In this document: positions 1-12,020 of the stretch, in pieces
Layout: each line of letters opens with the position of its first letter
Numbering within the stretch: the first letter of the stretch is position 1
From: Indolivaga alginatilytica
GTDB lineage: Bacteria; Bacteroidota; Bacteroidia; Bacteroidales; Dysgonomonadaceae
Reading direction: 5' to 3'
Length of the DNA stretch: 64,000 nt
Assembly: GCF_003201355.1 (NCBI RefSeq)
Contig: NZ_QICL01000012.1
Location: 62,001-126,000 of the forward strand
Translations under genes and position numbers: made by a program
Notes under the pieces: generated by a model
Databases searched by the model: none
What the model saw: only the letters and a program-made list of their open reading frames with translations
What the model was told of the DNA's origin: nothing

Positions 1-266
1 CATTCGCATTGATGATTCGTCTCTTTGCAAATATTTTGGCAGGACACTCTATTGTACTGGGATTAGTATGTTTGATCTTTTTGACTGTAAAACTAGGAGT
101 AGCAATCAACTCATCAATGACTGTGGTGTCTGTTGTCTTGACAATATTTATCAGTTTTGTTGAAATTTTGGTTGCCTATATTCAAGCATATGTATTCACC
201 ATGCTATCAGCAGTATTTATCGGTTTAGCACAAGCGGAACCGCATCATGCTAAAAAACATGAGTAA
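1..266 (+). CDS. atpB: ATP synthase F0 subunit a, C-terminal part (5' end outside window)
   Basis: This is the C-terminal part of the membrane subunit that forms the proton half-channels of F1Fo ATP synthase. The frame is open from the first base, and the first Met codons at 9-14 are internal. The segment contains the family's penultimate-helix motif, SIRLFAN-like (here LMIRLFANILAGH) with the essential Arg, followed by two hydrophobic segments and a polar tail ending KKHE. It is first in an atpB-E-F-H-A-G order. The 300-bp gap before atpE is unusually long for this operon. Confidence 0.95.
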   Translation, partial: FALMIRLFANILAGHSIVLGLVCLIFLTVKLGVAINSSMTVVSVVLTIFISFVEILVAYIQAYVFTMLSAVFIGLAQAEPHHAKKHE

Positions 267-821
<555 letters not shown>

Positions 822-841
822 AACAATTAAATTAAAAAATT

Positions 842-1339
842 ATGCTTTTACAACCTGAAGCCGGTCTTTTATTTTGGATGTTTCTATCTTTTGGGATCGT
901 TTTTGCCGTATTGGCAAAATTCGGCTTTCCCATTATCACAAAGATGGTCGAGGATCGCAATGCGTACATCGAAAAATCTTTAGATGCAGCCAAAGAAGCC
1001 AATAAACAATTGGCTCACATAAAAGAACAAAGCGAAGCTATATTAGCTTCAGCCCGTGAAGAGCAGGTGAAAATCTTAAAAGATGCTGAAAGCACCAGAA
1101 CACGTATAATCAACGAATCAAAAGAATTGGCTCGTGCCGAAGGATTGAAAGAGCTGGAGGAACTTAGAAAGCAAATGAAGCTAGAGAAAGAGGACGCAAT
1201 CAAAGACATACGTCGCCAGGTTGCAGATCTTTCGGTAGACATTGCTGAAAAAATAATCCGCAACAATCTGAATAGCAACACTGAGCAAATGGCTATGATA
1301 GACCGTTTGATTGACGAAAGTATGGTATCTAAATCTTAA
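842..1339 (+). CDS. atpF: ATP synthase F0 subunit b
   Basis: Peripheral stalk subunit linking Fo to F1. The 165-residue length is normal. One N-terminal membrane helix (about residues 8-27) is followed by a long charged, Ala/Lys/Glu-rich helix that forms the dimeric stalk. It lies between atpE and atpH with 6 bp to atpH, so co-transcription is very likely. The reverse-strand ORF inside it is a shadow. Confidence 0.96.
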   Translation: MLLQPEAGLLFWMFLSFGIVFAVLAKFGFPIITKMVEDRNAYIEKSLDAAKEANKQLAHIKEQSEAILASAREEQVKILKDAESTRTRIINESKELARAEGLKELEELRKQMKLEKEDAIKDIRRQVADLSVDIAEKIIRNNLNSNTEQMAMIDRLIDESMVSKS

Positions 1340-1345
1340 TATAAT

Positions 1346-1900
1346 ATGAATTCAGGAATGGTATCTATGCGTTATGCGCGAGCTTTGTTTAGCTATGCTT
1401 TGGAGAATAAAGCGGAGGATGTGATCTTTTCAGAAATGAAAAGTCTATCTGAAAGCCTCGCCGGTAGTCCACAACTTCGGGCAACACTAGATAATCCTGT
1501 ACTGAGTACAAGGGAAAAACTGGAACTTATAAAACTTGCTGCCGGCTCAACCGTGAGCGATGTATTTGTTCGGTTTATCCAATTGGTATTGCATCAGAGA
1601 AGAGAAAACCATCTGCAAACGATCAGTTTAGTATACTTAGATTTATACAGGAAATATAAGAATATAAGTGTCGGAAAATTAGTAACGGCATGTCCTGTCG
1701 ATGATACTACTATAAATAAAATTAAGCAACTGGTTCATGAAAAAGAAGAGGGTACAATTGAGTTTGTAACCGAAGTGGATCCTAAACTAGGCGGTGGTTT
1801 TATTTTATATATTGGTACTTATAGACTTGATGCCAGTGTGGCTTCTCAATTGAACAGAATAAAGAGTCAATTGATGAGTAAGAATAAAAAAATTGCATAG
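1346..1900 (+). CDS. atpH: ATP synthase F1 subunit delta
   Basis: Stator subunit that joins the peripheral stalk to the crown of alpha subunits. It has 184 residues with the family N-terminal helical domain (RYARALFSYA near residue 10) and the C-terminal motif DPKLGGGFILYIG with a basic tail. It follows atpF by 6 bp. An 84-bp gap containing a hairpin-repeat copy separates it from atpA, an unusual interruption of an otherwise tight operon. Confidence 0.95.
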   Translation: MNSGMVSMRYARALFSYALENKAEDVIFSEMKSLSESLAGSPQLRATLDNPVLSTREKLELIKLAAGSTVSDVFVRFIQLVLHQRRENHLQTISLVYLDLYRKYKNISVGKLVTACPVDDTTINKIKQLVHEKEEGTIEFVTEVDPKLGGGFILYIGTYRLDASVASQLNRIKSQLMSKNKKIA

Positions 1901-1910
1901 TAACCTTATG

Positions 1911-1968
1911 TTGTAACAGGCTTTGGTTACAATGTCCACCAAAGCAATAAAATAGGTCTGAGACCTTA
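1911..1968 (+). repeat. intergenic hairpin repeat, copy 1
   Basis: It contains hp2 with covaried arms TTGTAAC/GTTACAA, the linker ACCAAAGCAATAAA and hp3 AGGTCTGAGACCT at 1954-1966. The hp3 end faces the atpA start 17 bp away. The copy lies inside the atp operon. Confidence 0.85.
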
Positions 1969-1984
1969 ATACAAGGAAATAAAT

Positions 1985-3571
1985 ATGTCTGAAAATATAA
2001 AAGCTAGTGAGGTTTCTGATGTGTTGAAGATGCAGTTGGATGGGATTGACAATCGTATTCAATTAGACGAGGTAGGCGTTGTCCTTTCGGTAGGAGACGG
2101 AGTCGCCCGCATCTATGGTCTCAATAACGCAGAAGCCAATGAATTATTAGAGTTCGACAATGGTGTGAAAGCTGTTGTGATGAATCTCGAAGAAGATAAT
2201 GTAGGAGCAGTTTTACTAGGATCGAGTAGCCAGATTAAGGAAGGTTACAACGTCAAGAGAACAGGTCTTATTGCTTCAATTAAAGTCGGTGACGGATTGC
2301 TAGGTCGTGTTATTACACCTCTGGGTGAACCTATCGATGGAAAAGGAGATATAACAGGCGAATTACTGGAAATGCCTCTGGAACGTAAAGCTCCGGGAGT
2401 TATCTACCGTCAGCCTGTAACCCAACCTATGCAAACCGGTCTTAAGGCTATTGATGCCATGATTCCGATTGGTAGAGGACAACGTGAGTTGATTATCGGT
2501 GACCGTCAGACAGGAAAAACAGCAATAGCGATTGATGCCATCATCAGTCAAAAAGCAAATTACGATGCAGGAGATCCTGTATATTGTATCTATGTTGCAA
2601 TCGGTCAGAAAGCTTCTTCTGTTGCCAACATTGTTGAAACATTGAAAGAGAAAGGAGCATTAGAATACACAATTATCATTGCAGCAACAGCTGCCGAACC
2701 CGCTGCGATGCAGTATTTCGGTGCATTCTCGGGTGCTGCCATTGGTGAATACTTTAGAGACACCGGTCGTCACGCCTTAGTGGTTTATGATGATTTATCG
2801 AAACAAGCGGTTGCTTATCGTGAAGTTTCATTACTTTTGAAAAGACCTCCGGGTCGTGAAGCATATCCCGGTGATATTTTCTATCTGCACTCTCGTCTAT
2901 TGGAACGTGCTGCTAAGATTATCGATCAGCAAGAGGTTGCCGAACAAATGAACGATTTACCTGAATCTCTAAAAGGAAGAGTTAAGGGTGGAGGTTCATT
3001 AACTGCACTTCCTATCATCGAAACTCAGGCGGGTGACGTATCTGCATATATTCCTACTAACGTAATTTCTATTACTGATGGTCAGATATTCCTGGATATT
3101 GACTTGTTCAACTCTGGTTATCGTCCTGCAATTGATGTAGGTATTTCGGTTTCCCGTGTGGGTGGTAGTGCTCAAACTAAGGCTATGAAAAAGGTAGCCG
3201 GAACTTTGAAAATCGACCAAGCTCAATTCCGCGAACTGGAAGCATTTACCAAATTTGGTGGTGACATGGATCCTATTACAGCACATACTATTGACAAAGG
3301 ACAAAAGAATGCTGCATTGCTGGTTCAACCTCAATATTCTCCGGTACCTGTTGAAAAACAAATTGCAATATTATATTGTGGAACTAATGGTCTATTGAAT
3401 AATGTGCCTGTAGATAAGGTTCATGAATTCGAATCGGATTTTCTGCAAATACTAGAGATGCAATATAAAGATACTGTATTGGATGTTCTCAAAAAAGGAA
3501 TTATAAATGACAGTGTAACAGCTATCATCGAAAAGGTCGCCGAAGAAATTTCGGGCAAATACAAAAAATAA
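1985..3571 (+). CDS. atpA: ATP synthase F1 subunit alpha
   Basis: Non-catalytic nucleotide-binding subunit of F1. It is 528 residues long. The Walker A motif GDRQTGKT is at about residues 172-179, and the family signature ending [11 protein letters not shown], with the arginine that reaches into the catalytic site, is near residue 380. The N-terminal beta-barrel and C-terminal helical domain are complete. The gene is bracketed by two inverted hairpin-repeat copies, and its TAA stop (3569-3571) is the first three bases of copy 2. The start ATG at 1985 sits just after copy 1. Confidence 0.97.
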   Translation: MSENIKASEVSDVLKMQLDGIDNRIQLDEVGVVLSVGDGVARIYGLNNAEANELLEFDNGVKAVVMNLEEDNVGAVLLGSSSQIKEGYNVKRTGLIASIKVGDGLLGRVITPLGEPIDGKGDITGELLEMPLERKAPGVIYRQPVTQPMQTGLKAIDAMIPIGRGQRELIIGDRQTGKTAIAIDAIISQKANYDAGDPVYCIYVAIGQKASSVANIVETLKEKGALEYTIIIAATAAEPAAMQYFGAFSGAAIGEYFRDTGRHALVVYDDLSKQAVAYREVSLLLKRPPGREAYPGDIFYLHSRLLERAAKIIDQQEVAEQMNDLPESLKGRVKGGGSLTALPIIETQAGDVSAYIPTNVISITDGQIFLDIDLFNSGYRPAIDVGISVSRVGGSAQTKAMKKVAGTLKIDQAQFRELEAFTKFGGDMDPITAHTIDKGQKNAALLVQPQYSPVPVEKQIAILYCGTNGLLNNVPVDKVHEFESDFLQILEMQYKDTVLDVLKKGIINDSVTAIIEKVAEEISGKYKK

Positions 3572-3626
3572 GGTTTCATACCTTTTTATTACTTTGGTGC
3601 AGGGATAGGGCTTGCCTTATCCCTGC
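3569..3626 (-). repeat. intergenic hairpin repeat, copy 2
   Basis: It begins with the atpA stop codon. hp3 is degenerate (AGGTTTCATACCT) and followed by TTTTATTACTTTGGTGC. hp2 has completely different but still complementary arms, GCAGGGATA/TATCCCTGC. In this orientation hp3 plus the T-run looks like a weak intrinsic terminator between atpA and atpG. Confidence 0.8.
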
Positions 3627-3660
3627 GAATAAGAATACATTATTAAATACGATCATAGTT

Positions 3661-4569
3661 ATGGCATCATTGAAGGAAGTAAAAGATAGGATAGATTCGG
3701 TAAAAAGCACGAAGAAAATAACTTCGGCCATGAAGATGATTGCAACTGCAAAGCTGCGAAAGTCTCAGCAGGCAATAAACTCTTTTCTTCCCTACTCTAC
3801 CAAACTGAATGAGATTCTGACTAATCTTTTAGCTTCTGACAGCAGTATCGATTCTGTTTATGCACAAGAAAGAGAAATTAGAAAAGTAGCCATTGTAGCT
3901 TTCTCTTCCAACTCCAGTTTGTGTGGAGGTTTCAATGCGAATGTTGTTAAAGAATTTTCTTCGGTCGTCTCTCAATGTGCTAAGATTGTAGGGAAAGAAA
4001 ATATCGTTGTCTATCCTTTCGGAAAGAAAATTGCCGATTTTGCACGAAAGTCAAATTTTGCGATTGAACGGAACCCCGAATTTCAACAGATAACCGATAG
4101 ACCTGCTTTTCCTCCGATATTGCAAATTTCAAAAGAGCTTGTAGATAAATTCTTGTCAAAAGAAATAGATCAGATAATTTTAGTGTATACTCACTTCAAA
4201 TCGATGGGCGTTCAACAAATTAAAAGTAATGTGTATCTGCCTTTTGATTTGAAAGGAGCTATAGAGAAAGCAAGCAACGATTCAGCAACATCAAATATCA
4301 ATCAGACTACTGATTATATTTTGGAACCAGAAAAGGCAGAGCTTCTATCGCATCTTATACCAAAGGTTTTAGCATCAAATCTTTTTGCAGCTTTATTAGA
4401 CTCTAATGCTTCGGAAAATGCAGCACGTAGTCTTGCTATGCAGATTGCGACAGATAATGCTGAAGAATTAGTCGGTGATTTGACAATTGAGTATAATAAG
4501 AATCGTCAGGCAGCTATTACCAATCAGTTATTAGATATAATTGGTGGAGCATCTGCTTTGAGTAAATAA
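3661..4569 (+). CDS. atpG: ATP synthase F1 subunit gamma
   Basis: Central rotor shaft of F1. It has 302 residues. The conserved N-terminal coiled-coil segment is present (IDSVKSTKKITSAMKMIATAKL, residues 11-32), as is the C-terminal signature with NRQAAITNQLLDIIGGA. It is last in this operon. The catalytic beta and epsilon genes (atpD, atpC) are not in the window and are presumably upstream. A strong bidirectional hairpin follows the stop. Confidence 0.97.
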   Translation: MASLKEVKDRIDSVKSTKKITSAMKMIATAKLRKSQQAINSFLPYSTKLNEILTNLLASDSSIDSVYAQEREIRKVAIVAFSSNSSLCGGFNANVVKEFSSVVSQCAKIVGKENIVVYPFGKKIADFARKSNFAIERNPEFQQITDRPAFPPILQISKELVDKFLSKEIDQIILVYTHFKSMGVQQIKSNVYLPFDLKGAIEKASNDSATSNINQTTDYILEPEKAELLSHLIPKVLASNLFAALLDSNASENAARSLAMQIATDNAEELVGDLTIEYNKNRQAAITNQLLDIIGGASALSK

Positions 4570-4573
4570 GACA

Positions 4574-4634
4574 AACTTTCATATAGAAAAGGAGTATTTG
4601 AGATTTTCAAATACTCCTTTTCTATATGAAAGTT
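4574..4634. terminator. 28-bp perfect bidirectional hairpin ending the atp operon
   Basis: The arms at 4574-4601 and 4607-4634 are perfectly complementary over 28 bp with a 5-nt loop. The gap lies between two convergent genes, so the hairpin should stop transcripts from both sides. The U-tracts come from the stem itself (CCTTTT). Confidence 0.85.
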
Positions 4635-4640
4635 CACCAC

Positions 4641-5096
4641 TTATAATTTAACCATCGCTTTTTTTACCACCTTCGCATTATTTGGTAAGCGAGGTACTGT
4701 GACCGCTACAATATACCCTTCGACAACCGTAGCCATATTTGTGAAAACATATACTTCAAAAGTATAGTCTATATCATTGTGCTTTATCAGTTTTGTTTCG
4801 ATTTTCGCTACCCCACTTTGCGTAGTTCCGCTTGCTAGTATAAGAGTATATTTATCAAAATCAGGTGCATTAACAGCAACCTTTGACCCGTCAACAGCTT
4901 CGATATAATCCTGCAGCTCTGCATAGTTATTTATGATATGAAACATATCTTTTTGTTTAGACAAATTCCAGCGGTAAGGCTCACCTAATACAAAATTTGA
5001 AGTAAGTATTTCTACTTCTTTATCATCATCCGAACATCCTACAAAGAGAGTTCTTGAAAACACTAAAATATAAATTAATAATAGACTTTTTTTCAT
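4641..5096 (-). CDS. hypothetical lipoprotein
   Basis: A 151-residue protein of unrecognised family. The N terminus is a lipoprotein signal (MKKSLLLIYILVF) with the lipobox LFVGC and Cys at about residue 21. The acidic SDDDKE after it is typical of surface-exposed Bacteroidetes lipoproteins. The rest is predicted mixed beta, with no catalytic motif seen. It is divergent from the GH78 gene and convergent with atpG. Confidence 0.7.
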   Translation of the reverse strand: MKKSLLLIYILVFSRTLFVGCSDDDKEVEILTSNFVLGEPYRWNLSKQKDMFHIINNYAELQDYIEAVDGSKVAVNAPDFDKYTLILASGTTQSGVAKIETKLIKHNDIDYTFEVYVFTNMATVVEGYIVAVTVPRLPNNAKVVKKAMVKL

Positions 5097-5139
5097 AATA
5101 TTTGATTGGGTATTTTATTATATTGTATATATTTTTAGT

Positions 5140-5147
5140 CAAATATA
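5140..5147 (-). promoter_or_regulatory. possible -7 box for the 4641-5096 lipoprotein
   Basis: On the minus strand this reads TATATTTG, matching the Bacteroidetes TAnnTTTG box, 44 bp before the start codon. No good -33 TTTG was found at the expected spacing. Confidence 0.4.
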
Positions 5148-5216
5148 ATGATTATCTTCGAATCATATAAAAATATAATTATCTAATTTAAATACTTAAC
5201 ACCCCGATTTATCAAG

Positions 5217-7865
5217 ATGAAAAATCTTTATATATATTTCATTCTTCTCTGTATCTGCTTGGTATCCTGTACTAAAAAAACAGATCCTCCGACAAATTTA
5301 CAATGTGAATATTTAGATAATCCTTTAGGGATAGATTCACATTCACCTCGTTTCACTTGGAAAATAGCACAAACTGAATTGTCACAGAGTGCATATCAAA
5401 TAATGGTTAGTACCGATTCGGTTAAACTCTCTAATAGCAAAGCTGAAATATGGGATTCAGGAAAAATAGATTCTGATAGTTGTCTTATTTCCTACAAAGG
5501 TCAGCCATTGCAGCCATTTACCAAGTATTATTGGAAAGTAACTATATGGAATGAAGAAAGTAATCAATCAAAACCTTCGGATATTTCGTCTTTTGAAACA
5601 GGATTGATGACCTCCAAAAATTGGCAAGGAAAATGGATATCCGATAGTCAAAGTATAGATTATAAGCCAACCTTTTATTTTAGGAAAGATATAAATATAA
5701 ACAAAGACAAAGTAGTAAAATCTGCACGAGCTTATATAACAGCAGCAGGATTATACGAATTATCTGTAAACGGGCTCAAAGCAGGCGACCGTATGCTTGA
5801 TCCGATGTACACCCGATTCGATAAACGAAACTTGTATTCAACTCTTGATATAACTTCACTATTACAATCAGGAGATAACACATTTGGTGTTATACTCGGT
5901 AATGGATGGTATAATCATCAGTCAACAGCTGTATGGGATTTTGATAAAGCACATTGGCGTAACCGACCTCGCTTCCTTGTTAATATAAAGATTAACTATA
6001 AAGATGGAACAACCGATACAATTGTTTCTGATAGTACTTGGAGAATTCATGAGAGCCCTATTATATTTAATAGCATCTATACAGCAGAGCACTACGATGC
6101 TCGTAAAGAAATAGAGAATTGGAATATGCCCGATCTAAATACTACCGATTGGCAAACCGCAGTTGTTGTAGATGCTCCTTCAAAACTGATTACAAGTCAA
6201 CAATTACACCCTATACGTGTAACTGAACGACTAGAACCAGTGAAAGTAGACAAAAAGAATGATACATGTTACGTCTTTAGCTTTGCCAAAAATATTGCAG
6301 GGATTATAGAGATACGTGTTCAAGGAGATAAAGACACAGAACTACGAATAAAGCATACTGAACGACTCTATGCTGATGGAAGAGCCGATATGTCGAACAT
6401 AGATGTTCATTATCGCCCAACTGATAATAGTGATCCTTTCCAAACAGATATCTTCATATTAAAAGGAGGAGGAGTTAAGGAAACGTTCTCTCCAAAATTC
6501 AATTATAAAGGTTTTCAGTATGTAGAAGTTACTTCATCCAAACCAATAGACCTGAATAAAGGAAGTATAACAGCTTTAGAGATGCACAGTGATGTTCCGC
6601 AAATAGGAAGTATCAAATCATCTAATCCGACTCTGAATAAAATATGGGAAGCTACTAACAACTCCTATCTGTCGAATCTATTCGGCTATCCTACCGATTG
6701 TCCTCAGCGAGAAAAAAACGGATGGACAGGAGATTCTCATATTGCCATAGAAACAGGCTTATACAGCTTTGACGCCATCACTATCTATGAGAAGTGGATG
6801 AATGACTTCAAGGACGAACAAAAATCAAATGGTGTGCTACCTAGCATTGTGCCCACTCATGGTTGGGGATATGATTGGGGAAATGGTCCTGATTGGACAA
6901 GTGCTGTAGCCATCATTCCTTGGCAAATCTATCTGTTTTACGGAGACAGCCATCTACTTCGTAATATGTATGGTAATATAAAATTATATGTAGATCATAT
7001 AACATCTATCAGTCCTCACGGAACTACCGATTGGGGGCTTGGAGATTGGGTTCCTGTAAAGACTGTTAGTAATAAAGAACTGACATCGTCTCTATACTAT
7101 TATAAAGATGTAACGATACTGGCTAATGCTGCTAAAATATTCGGAAAGAAACGAGACCATGAGCATTATACCCGTCTGGCTCATAAGATACGTAATGCCA
7201 TAAATAAAAAGTTCCTGAATACCGAAACCGGTATATATTGTTCGGGATCACAAACCGAACTTGCTGCACCTCTCTATTGGGGAGTAGTTCCAGAGAAGGT
7301 TAAGTCGAAAGTTGCAGGCAATCTATATAAGAAAGTAGAAGAAGATAACTTCCATATTGATACCGGTATTTTAGGAGCTAAAGCATTGCTGAATGCTCTC
7401 TCTGAGAATGGATATGCAGAAGCAGCATATACTATTGCAGCACAAGAGACATACCCTTCATGGGGTTGGTGGATTGTAAACGGAGCAACTACATTGTACG
7501 AGAACTGGAACATAGATGCAGAAAATGATATCTCGATGAACCATATTATGTTCGGCGATATTAATGCTTGGATGTACAGAGCTCTTGGAGGTTTATTCCC
7601 CGATGAGAACAAGGCAGGATTTAAGCACATACAACTACGTCCCAATTTCGTAAAGGCACTTAATCGATTTGAGGCAAAACATACTTCTCCGTATGGAGAA
7701 ATTATATCATCATGGAAGCGTACCGATAAACAAATACTTTATCATCTGGTAATCCCTGCTAACAGTTCAGCTACATTATATCTACCTGAGAATATCGAAG
7801 GTGAAAAAACAATACAATTATCTGCCGGAGTTTATGACCTTGAATTGAGAGAGATCAAGAAATAA
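5217..7865 (+). CDS. alpha-L-rhamnosidase, GH78 family lipoprotein
   Basis: It removes terminal alpha-L-rhamnose from plant glycans or glycosides. It has 882 residues. A lipoprotein signal ends LVSC (Cys near residue 18), followed by an N-terminal Ig-like domain (about 25-130), a beta-sandwich region, the (alpha/alpha)6 catalytic domain (about 480-800) and a C-terminal beta domain. The GH78 signature TDCPQREKNGWTGD is at about 493-506 with candidate acid Glu499. The second conserved acid is Glu762 in TTLYENW. No SusC/SusD pair is nearby, so this is an isolated glycosidase rather than part of a visible utilisation locus. Confidence 0.92.
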   Translation: MKNLYIYFILLCICLVSCTKKTDPPTNLQCEYLDNPLGIDSHSPRFTWKIAQTELSQSAYQIMVSTDSVKLSNSKAEIWDSGKIDSDSCLISYKGQPLQPFTKYYWKVTIWNEESNQSKPSDISSFETGLMTSKNWQGKWISDSQSIDYKPTFYFRKDININKDKVVKSARAYITAAGLYELSVNGLKAGDRMLDPMYTRFDKRNLYSTLDITSLLQSGDNTFGVILGNGWYNHQSTAVWDFDKAHWRNRPRFLVNIKINYKDGTTDTIVSDSTWRIHESPIIFNSIYTAEHYDARKEIENWNMPDLNTTDWQTAVVVDAPSKLITSQQLHPIRVTERLEPVKVDKKNDTCYVFSFAKNIAGIIEIRVQGDKDTELRIKHTERLYADGRADMSNIDVHYRPTDNSDPFQTDIFILKGGGVKETFSPKFNYKGFQYVEVTSSKPIDLNKGSITALEMHSDVPQIGSIKSSNPTLNKIWEATNNSYLSNLFGYPTDCPQREKNGWTGDSHIAIETGLYSFDAITIYEKWMNDFKDEQKSNGVLPSIVPTHGWGYDWGNGPDWTSAVAIIPWQIYLFYGDSHLLRNMYGNIKLYVDHITSISPHGTTDWGLGDWVPVKTVSNKELTSSLYYYKDVTILANAAKIFGKKRDHEHYTRLAHKIRNAINKKFLNTETGIYCSGSQTELAAPLYWGVVPEKVKSKVAGNLYKKVEEDNFHIDTGILGAKALLNALSENGYAEAAYTIAAQETYPSWGWWIVNGATTLYENWNIDAENDISMNHIMFGDINAWMYRALGGLFPDENKAGFKHIQLRPNFVKALNRFEAKHTSPYGEIISSWKRTDKQILYHLVIPANSSATLYLPENIEGEKTIQLSAGVYDLELREIKK

Positions 7866-7887
7866 GACTTCGAGTATACTTCAAAAG

Positions 7888-7923
7888 AAAAAGCCGGGAT
7901 CCCTAAAGGAATCTCGGCTTTTT
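7888..7923. terminator. bidirectional terminator between GH78 gene and gapA
   Basis: Arms AAAAAGCCGGGAT (7888-7900) and ATCTCGGCTTTTT (7911-7923) pair over 13 bp with one wobble and a 10-nt loop. A-runs and T-runs on both sides suit convergent genes. Confidence 0.85.
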
Positions 7924-7948
7924 AATATCTATAAGTTACTTAATTTAA

Positions 7949-9264
<1,316 letters not shown>

Positions 9265-10251
9265 TTACTTTCTGATTTTATAAATAATACTACCGGCTAT
9301 GGCGCCGGCTTCCTCCATATATGAATAGATAAAATCTTTCATTTGAGGTTGCCTGTTTATCTTATCATTTTCAGAAATAACGAATGGCTGATCTTTACTC
9401 TCTCCCCAAATATGATTCACTAACTGAGGACAATCTACAAAAGGATTTCTATTGCCTTGTAGTTTATACACTTCGTTATTTCTAGCTATTTCTTTGTCGC
9501 TAACAGGGTCTTCATTATTCCACTTGATTAACATTTCGAGAGCCCACGGTTGAAGCCCCGGATAAGTTTCTGCTTGCAACATCGATTTTTTTGCATCATC
9601 TTTCCAATCATATGAGTAATCTTCATAACAGGTTAACATATAAAAGTAAACACGGGCAAAGTCTCCTTTATATTCATCTGCCGGTTCAAACACCTGTCCT
9701 CTATGCCCGTTCGGATAAGTATTGTTTCCAACCTTCGATACACCATTATCAAACTTTGTGATTCCAACCTCCCCTAGCGGTAAATTACTCTTAGCTGCAT
9801 TAGCGCTATAATCAGAAGGGAATATATTATGAAGATCACCATTAGCGTCGTATGACGAATACTTATCCCTCTTCCCCCACCAACTGCGAGGCATGCAATG
9901 TTCACGATTCTGAACATTCCCTCCGACATAGGTAGTATGCTTTTCGTTGGAGTACATATCCAGAAAATAGCCATCCGAACACCAATCGGTCTTCTTAAAA
10001 TAATTGTCCCACCAATAACGGGCAGTTGTGCTTTCATCAAAATCCAGATATTCATGATCTCTTATAATATCATGCATAGCAGTCTTTAAAGCAGCACCGG
10101 ATAAACCATTTGCCCGATCATAATATCCGATCGATATATCTTTGATAAACAAAGAAGCGATTGCTATTATTACAGGAATCGCCCATAATAGCTTTTTTCC
10201 AAAGCCTGAGCCTTTGCTTCTCCCTTTTTTCTTTTTTCTTTTCTTTGCCAC
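9265..10251 (-). CDS. endonuclease I family nuclease, membrane-anchored or secreted
   Basis: A His-Me finger nuclease related to Vibrio EndA. It has 328 residues. A very basic N terminus (MAKKRKKKKGRSKG) is followed by a hydrophobic segment at about 22-40, which would anchor or export it. The active-site block is NREHCMPRSWWG, with the catalytic His, followed by DLHNIFPSDYSANAAKSNLPLG with the metal-ligand Asn positions of the family. It probably degrades extracytoplasmic nucleic acid. It stands alone between gapA and glyA. Confidence 0.85.
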   Translation of the reverse strand: MAKKRKKKKGRSKGSGFGKKLLWAIPVIIAIASLFIKDISIGYYDRANGLSGAALKTAMHDIIRDHEYLDFDESTTARYWWDNYFKKTDWCSDGYFLDMYSNEKHTTYVGGNVQNREHCMPRSWWGKRDKYSSYDANGDLHNIFPSDYSANAAKSNLPLGEVGITKFDNGVSKVGNNTYPNGHRGQVFEPADEYKGDFARVYFYMLTCYEDYSYDWKDDAKKSMLQAETYPGLQPWALEMLIKWNNEDPVSDKEIARNNEVYKLQGNRNPFVDCPQLVNHIWGESKDQPFVISENDKINRQPQMKDFIYSYMEEAGAIAGSIIYKIRK

Positions 10252-10397
10252 CTATAACTGCAAGGTCAAAAGACCTCTACTTTATTATTTTACCGTATCA
10301 TTTTACCGTATCAAAATAAAAAACACAGATGAAGCCTTTAAACCTCAACTGTGCCTTTTTAAGATGTATGTTAAATCACTAACTCAATTAAGCAATT

Positions 10398-10482
10398 GAA
10401 AGTAGTTAATAATATATTCCTAAGCTATAACAGGCTATACTGTTACATACTTGCCAAAGTTGCGAAAAGGTCTGAGACCTTA
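10398..10482 (+). repeat. intergenic hairpin repeat, copy 3
   Basis: A nearly full copy. hp2 TAACAG/CTGTTA is intact, the linker is TTGCCAAAG, and hp3 AAGGTCTGAGACCTT is at 10467-10481. Bases 10480-10482 are the glyA stop codon on the minus strand, so hp3 plus the downstream T-run is in terminator orientation for glyA. Confidence 0.85.
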
Positions 10483-11760
10483 CCAAGCAAACAATGGGTA
10501 ATCTTTCATCATTTGATTTACCTTCTCATGTACAGCCTTAATCGTTTTTTCGTCTTCGTGATTAGCTAGTACTGTATCAATCATTTCTACAATATCGCCC
10601 ATCAAACCATCCTTAACACCACGAGTCGTAATAGCAGGAGTACCGAAACGTAAACCCGATGTAAGGAATGGGCTACGGCTATCAAAAGGCACCATATTCT
10701 TGTTCGTAGTAATATCTGCTGCCACAAGAGCTTTTTCTGCAACTTTACCTGTCAATTCAGGGAATTTACTTCTTAAATCAACTAGTATCAAGTGATTGTC
10801 TGTACCTTCCGATACTATTTTATATCCTTTATCAGCAAAAGCCTGTGCCATTACAGCAGCATTCTTTTTAACTTGTGCCTGATATACTTTATAGGATGGA
10901 TCTAATGCCTCAGCAAAAGATACCGCTTTAGCTGCGATAACATGCTCAAGAGGTCCACCTTGTATTCCAGGAAATACAGCAGAATCCAATAAAGCCGACA
11001 TCATACGGGTTTCTCCTTTTGGAGTTTTCTTTCCGAAAGGATTTTCGAAATCTTTACCTATCAATATAGCTCCACCACGAGGTCCGCGTAGAGTCTTATG
11101 GGTTGTAGTAGTTACAATATGTGCATATTCAAGAGGGTTATTTAAAAGACCCGCAGCAATTAGTCCCGCAGGGTGAGCCATATCAACCAGGAAAATAGCA
11201 TTGATAGAATCTGCAATCTGACGGATACGGGCATAATCCCAATCACGAGAGTACGCCGAAGCACCTGCAATAATCAATTTTGGTTTCTCAGCCTTAGCAA
11301 CAGCTTCCATTTGATCATAATCAACCTCTTCGTTATCTTGTCTTACATTATATTCCAGTGCATGGAACATCAACCCCGAAAAGTTAACGGGCGAACCGTG
11401 TGAAAGGTGACCTCCATGAGAAAGATTCAATCCTAAAAATTTATCGCCTGCCTGAAGACATGCCAAAAATACTGCAGCATTTGCCTGAGCACCCGAGTGA
11501 GGTTGTACATTTGCCCATTCAGCTCCAAAAATTTGTTTCAAACGATCTATAGCCAATTGCTCGCTAAGGTCAACTATTTCGCAACCTCCATAATAACGTT
11601 TGCCCGGATATCCTTCGGCATACTTATTAGTTAAGCACGATCCCATAGCATCCATTACTTGTTGGCTCACAAAATTCTCTGAAGCGATAAGTTCAATTCC
11701 TTTTAGTTGGCGCTGGTGTTCTCTTTCAATAATATCAAAAATTGCAGTATCTCTTTTCAT
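10480..11760 (-). CDS. glyA: serine hydroxymethyltransferase
   Basis: PLP enzyme that converts serine and tetrahydrofolate to glycine and methylene-tetrahydrofolate. It has 426 residues. The N-terminal [16 protein letters not shown] signature is present, as is the PLP lysine in [15 protein letters not shown] and the QGGPLEH block. The TAA stop lies inside hairpin-repeat copy 3, and two copies (4 and 5) precede the start, so the gene is bracketed by inverted repeats. Confidence 0.97.
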   Translation of the reverse strand: MKRDTAIFDIIEREHQRQLKGIELIASENFVSQQVMDAMGSCLTNKYAEGYPGKRYYGGCEIVDLSEQLAIDRLKQIFGAEWANVQPHSGAQANAAVFLACLQAGDKFLGLNLSHGGHLSHGSPVNFSGLMFHALEYNVRQDNEEVDYDQMEAVAKAEKPKLIIAGASAYSRDWDYARIRQIADSINAIFLVDMAHPAGLIAAGLLNNPLEYAHIVTTTTHKTLRGPRGGAILIGKDFENPFGKKTPKGETRMMSALLDSAVFPGIQGGPLEHVIAAKAVSFAEALDPSYKVYQAQVKKNAAVMAQAFADKGYKIVSEGTDNHLILVDLRSKFPELTGKVAEKALVAADITTNKNMVPFDSRSPFLTSGLRFGTPAITTRGVKDGLMGDIVEMIDTVLANHEDEKTIKAVHEKVNQMMKDYPLFAW

Positions 11761-11776
11761 TATATAAGAAAGTTTT

Positions 11777-11800
11777 AAAGGTCGCTGACCTGTTTATTAT
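11777..11800 (-). repeat. intergenic hairpin repeat, copy 4 (partial)
   Basis: hp3 form AAAGGTCGCTGACCT followed by GTTTATTAT. hp3 faces the glyA start 17 bp away. It is directly followed by copy 5 in the same orientation. Confidence 0.7.
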
Positions 11801-11810
11801 TTTTCTGATT

Positions 11811-11840
11811 AAAGGTCGTTGACCTCTTTATTGCTTGTAT
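11811..11840 (-). repeat. intergenic hairpin repeat, copy 5 (partial)
   Basis: hp3 form AAAGGTCGTTGACCT followed by CTTTATTGCTTG. It lies in tandem with copy 4 upstream of glyA. A weak hp2 remnant may extend to about 11860. Confidence 0.7.
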
Positions 11841-12020
11841 TGTTAAGAATAAAGTTATTCGGCAATACTAAAAATACGCTTACAAATTTACTACATTATT
11901 TTTCATTTCCCTGACTATATGAGTAATATTTTCACCCTCAGCAACCATTCTGAAAACTCATTGCTATATAATTAAAATGGGGCTTTTGTTCGCAACTGAT
12001 TTTTCTTTCGGGAAAAACAG

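Noticed and set aside
2999-3361. Antisense ORF within atpA
   Set aside because: It is a shadow of a strongly conserved coding gene.
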